A stretch of 64,000 nt of DNA from Rhodamnia argentea. Lineage: Eukaryota; Streptophyta; Magnoliopsida; Myrtales; Myrtaceae. Position 1 is the stretch's first letter, and each line of letters opens with the position of its first letter. The stretch spans positions 4,402,001 through 4,466,000 of the forward strand of contig NC_063151.1 of the NCBI RefSeq assembly GCF_020921035.1, given 5' to 3'. A program made the translations under genes and the position numbers. The notes below the pieces were generated by a model, which saw only the letters and a program-made list of their open reading frames with translations, had not been told where the DNA came from and searched no databases. Positions 47,858-59,949 of the stretch are shown piece by piece.

Positions 47858-50800
47858 ATGTCTGCTGAGGCGAAATTAAGGGTGAAGCTAAAGAAGAAAC
47901 TTAAACCTGCCATACGGAATTCTAAGAAGCTTGGGGAAGGAAATGCTGTTGCTGTGGATCAATCTTCTCACAAGGACGATAAAGTTTTCAAGAAGGCGAA
48001 GGAATTGAGGAGGGATCAGAAATCAAATTCGGGCATGGTTAGTAAAATTAAATCCGCAGCTTCTGATAGGAGAAAGAAACGGATTTATGCTGGAAGGGAC
48101 AAGGATGGGGAGGAAATGTCCCAGGATCGTAGAGAGCCAGCAGATATGAAGTCTTCATTCAGAAAAGGACAGAAGCAGTTGGAACTCAACTCTGTTTCAG
48201 TAAAAGGCAGTAAAGTATCGCATCGCACCATGTGGGTTTCTGGCGGAGTGAATGATGCTATTTCCGAGGTTCAGGATTCTTCCTTGGAGTTCAAAAGGAA
48301 AGGGAAAAAAGTTGAAGTTTCCAAGACAAATCTGAAAAACAAGACGAAGGAGGCGGGGAAGAAGAACGATGCTGGTGGAACTGATTTGTTGAGGAAGCAT
48401 ATGAAGGGCAAATTGGAGGCAGGCAAGCATTTGAGCCAGCTTCAGAACAAGCGTATGGACACTTCTCTTCCAAAACTTGTTACAAAAAATGCATCGAGGA
48501 AAATAGGCGTGGATGATAATTCTGATGTAAAAGATGACCCGCCCAAGAAAAGGAAGCGTATACGCCTAGATCCATATGATATTTCAAATAAGCGGCTAGA
48601 TGACAACATACTCCTCAAGGGTAAGGATATCGTCTGTATTTTTCTTTTTCCTCCTTAAATATTTTGTTTTCTCAGATGACTGGTAAAAAAATGTTGCTTG
48701 TCCATGTGAATGGACATATCTGTTTGAGGGCAGAGTCTAGGATTCATGAGATACTAGGCCATATTTGCAAAGTCTTCTCTTTCTATTATAAAGTGTGAAA
48801 TTTTAACATTTGTATAAGAAGATAGGATTGTCAAAGTGTATAAAAATTTCGTGCATGTGAAAGCATTCTTTCAGTTGTCAATGTTCCATGGAAGTTGGAT
48901 GTTTGTAGTTGTAACATAAGCATTGATTGCTCAAAAGAAATTTCAAAAGGCTGCTTGTCTCATTAATTCGGATTCACCCACCCTTTTTTTTGGCTGTCTC
49001 TATAACTAAAGCCAATAGAATCACATTGCACTGCATTTTGTTTTTTCTGACAAGGAATGAATTGTATCTGAAGATTCTCAGCCTTCAGATTTCAATCTAT
49101 TTGAGACATATCTCATCATTATCTATGCGAAACACCGGATAATGCAATCTTATTATGCAAAGGCAACGTGAAGCTACCATTATTGCTTGTATTTTTTTTT
49201 GTTTTGTTTGGTTTTTGCATATCTGCAAAGGGATAATGTTTGCTGCATTTAGGTTGCTTGGCAGTTAATGGATATTGAGAAGACTATTTTTTATATTATT
49301 TTTGAAATTATTATAAAGAGATCAGTGCTGATGCCTGTGTTATATTATTAAGCTGTTGCTCTGACTGTGTTTTCCCCTCTAAAAACTTACAGCTGTAAAA
49401 CTGCATAATTTCAAATTTCTTTTTTTGTGCTTTCCAGAGAATACCAAAGAGAACGAAGAACCTGAAAAGAAAGATGAGATGTCAAATAATGCTCGGTTCC
49501 GTGCAATACAGCCTTGCCCCTCTATCCTTTCCTTTGTTGAGGATAATGTACTTGATTATTGCAGAACCCCTCTCCTTTTCATTTGCAATTGTGCACTTAA
49601 ATGTTCCTTTCCTGATGCATGGACCAACTTTCCGTACCCTGTTATCAGCTGCTTGGGCGTAGACGAGTGATTGAGCTTCAGAGGGCCGGCTACAACGTGG
49701 ATCTTTCTGCCCCTTTGGACAACATACCCTTGTCAACGAGTTCCGAAAGAGAGAGGATTGAAGAAAATGTAAGTTTGCATATGGAGTTATGTAGATTTAT
49801 ATATGTATACACACACACAAAATTATATGTCAGTCTCCGAATGTGCTGAAACATTTACATAATGGCGCCTGAAGTTTCATGTGCTGCATTAAAGATTCAT
49901 AGCATTACTGACCATAATTACAGGTGTTCAGGAACAAATTAAGCTTTTTTGCTGCTGCAAATGTCTCATCATCGTTTCCAAGCCCGGACCTTCCGGAGAT
50001 TGCATTTGCAGGTAAAGATGTCAGCTCTCATCCTCTGAGTGTTCTTGATTAGACAACACCATTTGAGGTGTACATTTGTCTCTTCACCTCATTGGACTGT
50101 CTTCTAAAACTCTCGCACAATTATATTGGAATGTCGTATATGAGCATTTTTTTTCCTTTCGCATGTTACTACATTTGTTTACAACACTATGAGTTGTGAG
50201 TTTGCTTGGATGTGATTGTGTCATAACATGTTGTATAGGCAACTTTCCTATTGGACCGATTGTTATCACTTTTCATTCAGTATATGTATGCTTTGGAATC
50301 TGGATAAGTTAGACACCTAGGTCCAAACTTTGTCATATGATGACGATCTTTTTAAAGCTCACCATGTATTTGTTTAATTGATCTATTGAACCTTCTCTTG
50401 CATGGTTGTAGACAGTTTTCACTCTTCTTAAATTCTGTGTTGCTTTTTTATTTTTATGGTTGTTAACGTGATATGTTTTCCACAGTAGGTTGAGAGGCAT
50501 TAGATGTTTAGATATAATGAATTTATTTCCTTCTAGTCCAATAATATCTGCCAATTGGTTCTGGTGAAATGTGTTGCTTCCTTCTGATAGGAAGGTCAAA
50601 TGTTGGAAAATCATCACTATTAAATGCACTCACCAGACAATGGGGTGTTGTTAGGACATCAGATAAGCCTGGACTTACTCAGGTTCCATCATTTTCTCTG
50701 AACTTGCAACTTGATTAGTTGTGATATTTCCTTTGTCGACAATCTTGATTTGTTTGCAGACAATTAATTTCTTCAACCTAGGATCCAAGCTCTGCTTGGT

Positions 50801-52546
50801 TGATTTGCCTGGATATGGCTTTGCTTATGCGAAAGAAGAAGTCAAAGATGCTTGGGAGGAGCTTGTAAGTAATGCAAATTGATTTTTGGCCTCGGTCATA
50901 TAGCTTCAAACTATTTTACCTTTATTTGTCTTTTATTAAACTAATGGTAGGAGCAGCATGCTATCGTACGTTTTAAGTGTTGATAGGCTGATCTAGTGTA
51001 TATGAATAGTATAATGTTGTTTGCATGAAGCATGACTTTGTAAATGGGGCTTTTACACCGAAATTAATGCTCAATAAGCCAAAACGGAATGAATCAGCTA
51101 GGTTGAGCTTTGATGTGATACTTTAAGATCTCGAGCAAATATGAAGTCCCCAAAACTAGAGAAATAGGGTGTGTGAGACAAGTTCGAAATTATTGTTTGA
51201 CTGATTCATCATTTGATCTCCCCTTTAATTAATATCTGTTTCAAAGCGCACTAATTTTAAATGTCTGAGACGTTGTGGTTCACCTCCATTTGTTTCATTG
51301 GTTGAAATAGAAAATTCTTGGAACTTGACATTCTCCATCTGGTTAGTGTAAAAGCAGTTCATCAATACAGAATTGATCTAAGGGCTCTGCTTGTTAGTAG
51401 AAGGAAGATTTCTTATTGAAGTTGATCATCACATCTGCCATTGTTTCAAGAGGAACTGTGGAAGGGATACGTAGGATAAGGGCCATTATATGTTTCATCT
51501 GATTTATACTGAGGCAATGTTTCCATCTAATGTCAATTTCCCTACATCCTTATTTGATGTTTTAGAAATTTGAATTTGTTCTTAGGCAAGTCCATACTAA
51601 TTTGTCGTCATTAATCAGCAATATGTTTTTGACAATTATGTGGTAATTACTGGTTGCTGTGTTGCAATTTCTAGGTAAAGGAGTACGTCTCCACAAGAAT
51701 CGGCTTGAAGCGAGTTTGTTTACTCGTTGATACAAAATGGGGTCTGAAACCAAGGGATCATGAACTCGTTGATTTGATGGAAAGGCATGTGCTCATCCTC
51801 GGTTGATTGTTTTTGGACGTCATCTAGTTTTCTACATTGCCCAGTGTGGATTTACTGCAGTGACATGTTCTGATGTTTTACTATTTCTTGCTTCTTGTCA
51901 CATTTATTGCCATGTCTTCATGGGGATAAAATTTCTTGTGTGCATGGGTTTCTTGTGCTATTTGACTTCATTGGAAGTGAAGTCTCTTATCAATGTGGCA
52001 GGAAGCTACTGTGAGTTGACTTATACATACACTGCCTGAGTTGCTGTGTTACCTGCATCTAGACTGCTTTTCCATGTCCACCTCATACATCGAAAATCAA
52101 TTGGTGGTGAGGAATATTTTGCACTTGCCAAGGCTAAGGAGAATTCTTGTTTGTTTGTAGATCTCAAACTAAATATCAGATTGTTCTAACCAAGACAGAT
52201 CTGGTGTTTCCAATTGATGTGGCGCGCCGTGCAATGCAAATTGAAGAGGTCATTGATGCACAGATTTTCATCAGCTTTTACTTTACGCCGGATATACCCT
52301 GTGAAACCTAATGTCTTTTAATGCTACTAAATTATGCAGAGTCTGAGCTCAAACAAGTCCATCATTCAACCTGTGGTATGAAATATCATGTGATTGGAAT
52401 AGAATTTGTCAGTGATGTCTTTTCGACTGAGAAGTGATTATTTCTCCTTGGTTTCACTTCAGATGATGGTGAGCTCAAAATCTGGAGCTGGTATGAGAAC
52501 TCTGAGGACTGTGCTTGCCAAGATTGCTCGATTCGCCAAAGCATAG
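47858..52546 (+). CDS. EngB/YihA-type GTPase with long basic N-terminal extension
   Basis: Ten exons (47858-48620, 49438-49547, 49649-49768, 49924-50011, 50591-50682, 50760-50864, 51675-51784, 52161-52248, 52340-52375, 52463-52546) encode 531 aa with all phases closing. Residues about 295-531 are an EngB GTPase: P-loop GRSNVGKSS (361-369), GLTQTINF switch I, DLPGYG (near 405), TKTD (473-476) and SSKSGAG. Bacterial EngB proteins (about 200 aa) assist large-subunit ribosome assembly. The first 255 residues are Lys-rich, low complexity and end in a classical NLS-like PPKKRKR (near 227-234), so nuclear or nucleolar location is more likely than organellar; the closest remembered relative is At5g58370. 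Intron 7 uses a GC donor (AAG|GCATGT at 51785), the only join that restores MERSQTKYQ. Its last three exons lie within the duplicated block. Confidence 0.92.
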
Positions 52547-53380
52547 TATTGAATGAGGTAACTTCTATCCTTGGATGGCTGTAAATAACCTGCACGTGGT
52601 TAGTAGTAGTTTTAGTAGTAAAAGTCTATCATGGTTTGTGGTATATTTATACCAGTAAAGTCTTGACACAGGTCTTCCAGTTAAATTATGAATACATTGA
52701 CATCTAGCTACTTTTATCTGAGTCCATTGATTAGCATGTTCGCGATCTGATTATGTTTTGCTTTTGTCTTTGAACCAGCCCAAATGTTGCCTGTAGCAAA
52801 CCAGGGAAAGAAGTTGGGTAGTGCTGTGTGCTATTGTCTCCAGGTCAGTTTTCCTTAGGCATCGCCAACTATTGATGCTGGGTTCTGGGCCTTAAATTGG
52901 GTTGGCTTTCTTCCCTTTCTTTCAAGGGTCATATGGAGAGTTGGGATTTGGATGAACCAGTGGCGTAATGGTAGCAAGAGGAATTGGCCGCCTCTGCTGG
53001 AGCACCTGACCTATTGAAAGATTGCACAGTGACAGTGTTCCTCATTGCGAGTTAGGTAGGCTGTATTTGGCAGCCGAATCATCTTTACCATCTGCGAGTA
53101 CTGCAGGAATCAGTACCATGAGCGATTTCTTCGGGTTTTTGGTGAAGTCCATTTCTGTTATAGTTTCAACTGATGACAAGAAAATCTTCACCCAGGAATT
53201 TTAAGTTGTTAACCTTTGTAGTCTATAGAAACTTGCAGAGGCTGCAATTTTGGTGGGCAGTACTAGTAAAGTAAAGGCACGATTCAGTTTATATCAAAGT
53301 CATGATGGCGAATTCCTAGTTCTTTTTTAACCCAAATAGCAGCTGACGTGACAATATTTAGTATACTGCATTTTAAAGCT

Positions 53381-53425
53381 GCTCATCACTACATTTTTTT
53401 TTTCTTGGTTGAAGCTCATCACTAC
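53381..53425 (-). mobile_element. About 21-nt oligo(A) micro-insertion with 12-bp target duplication and empty site
   Basis: gctcatcactac is found at 53381-53392 and 53414-53425, separated by A-T10-CTTGGTTGAA (53393-53413). The paralogous position in duplication unit B (gctcatcacta at 57733-57743) has a single copy and no insert, which confirms that this is an insertion and that it came after the duplication. Confidence 0.75.
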
Positions 53426-53775
53426 TTCACATGAACAGATTATGAGAAAGATCGTTTTCTTCTTGATATTTGTGAGTACTGCGGCATTTTGTTGCTGGGC
53501 GTTGTACGGATTATAAGGATCAATGTGCTCGATCGTTTTCTCTGTTGGGATTTGAAACTTTTGCACGAGGAGACAAGTATACATGGTTTGCTGTTCGTCC
53601 ATTTCTTAAATTTGCTTCCATCTCAGTTGCTTGTCAAAATCTGAGCCCGAAGATTATCTTGTGTCCAGTTTTAATACGGCCGCAAGTTTGGCACCTCTTT
53701 ATTAATGATGTGCGTGCGCAGTACACAGTTGATGTCCATCGGAAGTGTGGATTAAAAAGAATCTGAATCTAGTTT

Positions 53776-54004
53776 GGATTATGAAGAATCTGAATCTTCA
53801 ATGCCATCGTCATTAAAGTCTTATTTCTTTCCCTTCAGAATGAGCATTCAGAATTACAGAAAAGGGGGAAAGCTGGATTAAAAAGAATCTGAATCTTCAA
53901 TGCGATTGTCATTAAAGTCTTATTTCTTCGACCAAAAAAAAAAAAAAATTCTTATTTCTTTCCCTTCAGAATGAGCATTCAGAATTACAGAAAAGGGGGA
54001 AATT
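53776..54004. repeat. Tandem pair of about 100-bp units inside unit A
   Basis: The segment from ggattatgaagaatctgaat to aaaagggggaaa is repeated directly (53776-53873 and 53874-54004). Unit B has one shortened copy (about 58079-58151), so the pair arose after or was lost since the large duplication. Confidence 0.8.
53918..53960 (+). mobile_element. About 21-nt oligo(A) micro-insertion with 11-bp target duplication
   Basis: tcttatttctt stands at 53918-53928 and 53950-53960 with CGACC-A15-T between (53929-53949). The neighbouring first unit of the local tandem repeat (about 53818-53830) has the same sequence uninterrupted, i.e. an empty site. Confidence 0.75.
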
Positions 54005-54145
54005 GCAAGGCAGGTAGCTTCAGTACATTCGGCATATGATCCAAAGGCTATTTTAAAACTTTAAAGGGGACCTTTATATTTCTGAAGTCCTCTTCTCTGG
54101 CTGATGTTGTGATGTTAGTGGACTGTAACAGATGATGGGTTCTAG

Positions 54146-55785
54146 CTAGATTAGGTGGATATTGTGAAGAGTAGAGCTCTTCAAGCACAGGGAGGGTTTC
54201 GTATGCCATGAGAGACCTCTCACATTTGCACAAGCTGATGATGCTTTTCGACCACTTCCGCCATACTCCAAGTTGATGTCTCTAAGCTCGATGCCCGTGC
54301 ATGGAACGGCTGCACCTGCAATTAATATTAACCGCAACCAACGAACTTGAAGTGCCTGTGAAGTTTCTGAACCTAACGTCGCTGATGTGAACTTGGGAGG
54401 ACTTCAGGAAGGATGACAAGAATGAACATGGTCAGTATCATGTGTTGTCACGTTTCCGCAAGTGTGACACTGATAACCGACAATGTCATATGATAAATTA
54501 CTTGGAACTGCTCTATTAGCAGATTAGCATAGAACATACACTTTTTCCGGTGTTGAAGAGAAGTGATACCTGGGGGCCACATTGTTTTGATGGGCAGTAT
54601 TGCTGATCAATGTTTATAGGATTGTTGACATTTTGGAGGATGATGTCTTGAAAGGTGATGTCTGAAACAGCGCCTTGGTAGGGAGCCTTCGTTTTGATCT
54701 GCACGCCATTCATAGTGTCTGTGAAGGTGCTGCTCCCTAAGAACACCTTAGCTACATGCGGTTCATCTGGTGCACCCCCGAGGCTCCCGATGCTTATACC
54801 GTGCCCGGGCCCGCAAGCAATGCCTGCCATGTTTATGTTTTCGCTTCCAGGCCCTAGAGATATGCAGTCATCTCCGGTGGCTATGCCTGAGTCTCGGATG
54901 GAAATGTTGCTGGAGAGAGCCATGTGGATTCCATCAGTATTTGGGCTGTCCCTAGGAGCCGTTATGTTAACGTGCTCGAAGGTCATGTTTTTGGCAGGAG
55001 AAAAGATTGAAGTGGAAGTTCTTGCTGTCGAGAGATGTCACATGGTGAATCCATGCGTTCGTTATGAAATCAAATCTCATCGTCTGGTGAAAATAGACGC
55101 CCAGTGGAAGAAATTCACGCACAACATTAGCGCTTTTAACTTGGCTTCTAGATCTTTGAAATGGCTTTCCTCTACTTAAGGGAAGCTGTAAAAATTTAAG
55201 GGACAGAAAAGAAAGAAAAAGAAACATTACCACTGGGAGTGCCTTGCAATTGGGGTTTTTTCTGCAGTCATTAGACGGCCAAGAAGCAGCTCCTTGGCCA
55301 TCAAGCAATCCTCCTCCGCTAATCGTCAGCTCGTCAATGTACCTGAATGAAATCCAATGGTCGATACCGAGTTGAGGGCTGTTAAAAGCCCTCAGACCCC
55401 TTCGATCTGAAATTCCATCGCACCATTGCAGGGACCCGCGAGCAGCACTGGACCCAACAGGTAAGTCCCGCTTGGGATTAAGATGACGCTGGTCCCTTTG
55501 GATTGACAAGCTCCATTCCATGCATCAGTTAAAGCGTGCAAGAATCATATACTTACCATCTTACATTATGTCGAAGCAAAAGGACATGCAAAGATTTACT
55601 CAGTGACAAACGAAATGTAAATGGTGTCTGAATTACTTTGGTACTGTCAGTCTTTCCATCACCAACTGCTTCAAAATCTTTGTTATTGAAGACATTTTGT
55701 GCTTGTGCTTGATTCTTAGCGAGTGCCGACATAAGCATGAGCATTAGCAAGCTCATTGTTGGAAATGTCAATCTCCAACTCATGA
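54146..55785 (-). pseudogene. Exopolygalacturonase-like gene, copy A (GH28, decayed)
   Basis: Minus-strand exons: about 55785-55637, 55528-55231, 55083-54570 and 54391-54146. The ATG at 55785 begins a good signal peptide (MSWRLTFPTMSLLMLMLMSA); an ATG at 55846 lies too close to the TATA box. GH28 motifs are present: SPNTDGIH, GDDCISLGPGSEN, CGPGHGISIGSLGG; the fourth catalytic motif RIKT reads QIKT. Family members cut galacturonan from its ends in the cell wall, often in pollen. Lesions: the intron-1 acceptor AG is lost (copy B still has TTGTAG), one base is missing near 55397-55400, one extra A near 54988-54992 (shared with copy B) and one extra base near 54309-54320. These make an active enzyme unlikely, though assembly errors cannot be excluded. 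The coding core is otherwise well preserved, so decay is recent. Confidence 0.85.
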
Positions 55786-55864
55786 GCAATAGCAGAGATA
55801 TGAATACGAGGAAGGAAGAGAATCGTATAATTTTTGTGTATTCCATGATAAAAAATACATGGGG

Positions 55865-55872
55865 TTTTTATA
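55865..55872 (-). promoter_or_regulatory. TATA box of polygalacturonase copy A
   Basis: TATAAAAA on the minus strand, about 80 bp upstream of the preferred ATG. The corresponding segment is deleted in copy B. Confidence 0.6.
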
Positions 55873-56085
55873 GGCTCTATAAGAGGACTAGTAAGGTAAC
55901 AAAATATTACAACAGATCATGACAGAGGCACAAAAGGAAAATGGAGATTCTCCAGCATCTCATATCTCTAACTAGCTGCAACATCATGACGTGATTTGGT
56001 TTCCTTATTTTGTACTTTTCGGTCTGAGGAACATAGAGAAATCCAACTGTTTGTAACTAATGTGTAGTGGAAATGGAGATGAAAT

Positions 56086-56362
56086 TAGTGTAGTAAAAAC
56101 ACTGGACTATAGAAGCAAATTTTCATTTTTAACTTGTTTGTCTCTTCCCACCTCCATATCACTATTCGAGCTGTGATCTCCCAATGAACAACACGCAAGC
56201 ATTTCTAGGTTAGATTATATCTGTTTGGCAAGCCATTAAGTTAAATAGTATTCTGCATATTATAACTGCGAAAAATAAGAAAATAAAGTGACTTTTTGCA
56301 CGATCACAGGGAGTTCTTGCCATCTCACTAGTCTTTGCAGAATTATATATAGGATCGTCCAC
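56086..56362. other. Spacer between duplication units
   Basis: About 280 bp of AT-rich sequence that matches neither flank of the other unit. Nothing recognised. Confidence 0.5.
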
Positions 56363-56599
56363 AAGTAAATCTCTAGTGTGCATGGGTTTCTTCTTGGATT
56401 TGACTTCATCGCAAAGTGAAGTCTCTTATTACTGTGGCAGGACACTATGGTGAGTTGACTTATACGTACACTGCCTGAGTAGCTGTGTTACCTGCATCTA
56501 AATTGCTTTTACATGTCCACCTCATACATATCGAGTCAATTTGTGGCGAGGAATATTGTGCAGATGCTGAGATTAAAGGGAGTTCTTGTTTGTTTGTAG

Positions 56600-56969
56600 A
56601 TCTCAAACTAAATGTTAGATTGCTCCAACCAAGACAGATCTGGAGTTTTCTATTGATGTGGCACGCTGTACGATGCAAATTGAAGAGGTTATTGATGTGC
56701 GAATTTTGATCAGCTTTTACTTTACGCCAGATATATCTGATGTCTTAATGCTTCTAAGTTTTTGCAGTGTCTGAGCTCAAACAAGTCCATCGTTCAACCC
56801 GTGGTATGGAATACCATGTGATTGGGAATAGAATTTGTCAGTGATGCCTTCGACTGAGAAGTGATTATATATCTCCTTGGTTTCACTTCAGATGATGGTG
56901 AGCTCAAAATCTGGAGCTGGAACTCTAGAAAGTGTGCTTGCCAAGAATGCTCGATTTGCCGAAGCATAG
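56600..56969 (+). pseudogene. Duplicated tail (exons 8-10) of the EngB-type GTPase
   Basis: Sequences equivalent to exons 8, 9 and 10 stand at 56600-56687, 56768-56803 and 56892-56969 with the introns between them, so this arose by DNA duplication, not retroposition. Exon 8' has an in-frame TAG soon after its start (TCT CAA ACT AAA TGT TAG) and exon 10' lacks six bases. There is no upstream GTPase sequence or promoter. It cannot make a GTPase. Confidence 0.9.
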
Positions 56970-58316
56970 TATTGACTGAGGTAACTTCTATCCTTGGATG
57001 GCTGTGAATAACCTGCACGTGGTTAGTATTAGTCATAGTAGTAAAAGTCTATCATGGTTTGTGGCATAGTTATGTTGGTTCAGTTTTGACACAGGTCTTC
57101 CAATTGAATGTCGAATACCTTGGCATCTAGCTACTTTTGTCTGAGTCCATTGATTAGCATGTTGGCGATCTGACTATGTTTTGCTTTTGTCTTTGAACCA
57201 GCTTAAATGTTGCTGTAGCAAACCAGGGAAAGAAGTTGGCTTCTCTTCCCTTTCTTTTAAGGGTCATATGGAGAGTTGTGATTTGGATGAACTGCTGTAT
57301 CTTCACCCAGATTGGCGTAATGGTAGCAAGAGGGATTGGCCTCCTCTGCTGGAGCACCTGACCCATTTGAAGATTGCAAAAGGGACAGAGCTCCCTACTT
57401 GCGAGTTAGGCTGTATTTGGCAGCCGAATCATCTTAGCCATCTGCGAGTACAGCAGGAATCAGTACCAGGAACGATTGGGTCTTTCGTGAAGTCCATTTC
57501 TGTTTTAGTTTTCAACCGATGACAAGAAAATCTTCACCCAGGAATTCAACGTAGTTAACCTTTGCGGTCTATAGGAACTTGCAGAGGCTGCATTTTTTGT
57601 GGTTAGTAGTAAGTAAAGTAAAAGGCATGATTCAGTTTATATCAGTGTCGTGATGGCGAATTCCTATTTTTTTTTTTTTTAATCCAAATACCAGCTGACA
57701 TGATAATATTTAGTTTACTGCATTTTAAAGCTGCTCATCACTAGTACATATGAACAGATTATGACAAACATCGTCTTCTTCTTGCTATTCACCTGTACTG
57801 CAGCATTTTGTTTTTGGGCATTGTACGGATTATAAGGATCGATGTGCTCAATCGTCACATTTCTTTGCATAAGGAGACAAGCATGCATGGTTTGCGGTTC
57901 GTCCATTTCTTAGATTCACTTTCCATCTCGGTTGCTTGTCAAAATCTGAGCCCAAAGATCGTGTTGTGTCCAGTTATACAGCCGCAAGTTTGGCACCTTT
58001 TTTATTAATGATGTGCGAGAGCAGTACGAAGTTGATGTCCTTCGGAAGTTTGGATTACAAAGAACCTGAATCTCGTTTGGATTAAAAAGAACCTGAATCT
58101 TCAATGCTTTCCCTTTAGAATGAGAAGTTAGGATTACAGAAAAGGGGGAAATGGCAAGGCCGGTAACTTCAGTACATTCGGCATACGGTCCAAAGGCTAT
58201 CTTAAAACATTAAAGGGGACCTTCATATTTTCTGAAGTCCTACTCTGTGGCTGATGTTGTGAAGTTGGTCAGAGGACCGTAACAGATGATGGGTTCCGTT
58301 CCAATCCCGGGATGAG

Positions 58317-59949
58317 CTAGATTAGGTGGATGTTGTGAAGAGTAGAACTTTTCAAGCACGGGGGAGGATTTCGTATGCCATAAGAGGCACCTTTCGCATT
58401 TGCACAAGCTGATGATGCTTTGCCGCCACTTCCGCCGTACTCCAAGTTGATGTCTCTAAGCTCGATGCCCGTGCATGGAACGGCTGTGCTGCAATTAATA
58501 TTAACCGCAACCAACGAACTTGAAGTGCCTGTGAAGTTTCTGAACCTAACATCGCTGATCTGAACTAGGGAGGACTTCAGGAAGGACGACAAGAATGAAC
58601 ATGGTCAGTATCATGTGTTGTCACGTTTCCACCAATGTGATTCTGGTAACCGACAATGTCATATGATGAAGTAATTGGAACTGCTCTATTAGCAGATTAG
58701 CATAGAACATACACTTTTTCCGGTGTTGAAGAGAAGGGATACCTGGGGGCCACATTGTTTTGGTGGGCAGTATTGCTGATCAATGTGTATAGGATTGTTG
58801 ACATTTTGGACGATGATGTCTTGAAAGATGATGTCTGAAAACAGCGCCTTGGGAGGGTGCCTTCGTTTTGATCTGCACGCCATTCATAGTGTCTGTGAAG
58901 GTGCTGCTCCATAAGAACACCTTAGCTACATGCAGTTCATCTGGCGCACCCCCGAGGCTCCCGATGCTTATACCGTGCCCGGGCCCGCAAGCAATGCCTG
59001 TCATATTTACGTTTTCGCTTCCAGGCCCTAGAAATATGCAGTCATCTCCAGTGGCTATGCCCGAGTCTCGGATGGAAATGTTGCTGGAGAGAGCCATGTG
59101 GATTACATCAGTATTTGGGCTGTCCTTAGGAGCCGTTATGTTAACGTGCTCGAAGGTCATGTTTTTTGCAGGAGAGAAGATTGAAGTGGAAGTTCTTGCT
59201 GTCGAGAGATGTCACATGGTGAATCCATGCGTTCATTACGAAATCAAGTCTCATCGTCTTGTGAAGATAAGACGCACGGTGGAAGAAATTCACTCCCAAC
59301 ATTCGCGCTTTTTAACTTGGCTTCTAGATCTTTGAATTGGCTTTTCTCTACTTAAGGGAAGCCGTAAAAAAATTGAGGGACGGAAAAGAAAAAACACAAA
59401 CATTTCCACCGGGATTGCCTTGCAATTGGGGTTTCTGCTGCAGTCATTAGAAGCTCCTTGGCCAACAAGCAATCCTCCTCCGGTAATCGTCGGCTTGTCA
59501 ACATACCTGAAAGAAACCCAATGGTCGATACCGAGTTGAGGGCTATTAAAAGCACTTGGACCTCCTTCGATCTGAAATTCCGTCGCGCCATTGCGGGGCC
59601 CCGCGAGCAGCACTGAACCCAACAGTTAAGTCCCGCTCGGGATTAAGACGACACTGTCCCTTCGGATCGGCAAGCCCCGTTCCATGCATCAGATAAAGTC
59701 TACAAGAATCATACGCTGAGTATGCCTTACATTATGTGGAAGCAAAATGACATTCAAAGTTTTAGGCAGTGACAAATGACATGTAAATGGTGTCTGAATT
59801 ACTTTGCTACTGTCAGTCTTTCCATCACCAACTGCTCCAAAATCTTTGATATTAAAGGCATGTTGTGCTTGTGCTTGATTCTTGGCGAGTGCCGACATAA
59901 GCATGAGCATTAGCAAGCTCATGGTTGGAAAGGTCAATCTCCAACTCAT
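58317..59949 (-). pseudogene. Exopolygalacturonase-like gene, copy B (GH28, decayed)
   Basis: Minus-strand exon equivalents: 59949-59803, 59699-59407 (approximate 3' end), 59257-58743 and 58564-58317. Lesions differ from copy A: one base missing near 59650, a TAC-to-TAA stop at 59626-59628, the donor of intron 2 changed from GT to GA (near 59405), an extra A near 58836-58842, loss of the TATA segment, and substitutions in catalytic motifs (NTDGIH to NTDVIH, GDDCIS to GDDCIF). Shared with copy A are the extra A just before ATGACCTTCGAGC and RIKT to QIKT. Copy B keeps the intron-1 acceptor and the reading frame of the last exon (ending STLHNIHLI) that copy A has lost. More decayed than copy A. 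Confidence 0.88.

Larger units (their letters stand above)
51930..56085. repeat. Segmental tandem duplication, unit A
   Basis: This 4.2-kb stretch is colinear with 56363-60150. It holds GTPase exons 8-10, its 3' flank and a polygalacturonase pseudogene on the minus strand including its upstream region. Matching starts at gtgtgcatgggtttctt (about 51935) and ends near tggaaatggagatg (about 56070). Between the genes (52547-54145) I see no other gene, only GTPase 3' flank, two micro-insertions and a roughly 100-bp internal tandem repeat (53776-54004). Unit A has small private indels relative to unit B. Confidence 0.9.

Noticed and set aside
57181-57522. 113-codon open frame in duplication unit B
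   Set aside because: The corresponding part of unit A is broken by deletions and shows no conserved motif; more likely 3' flank of the GTPase tail.
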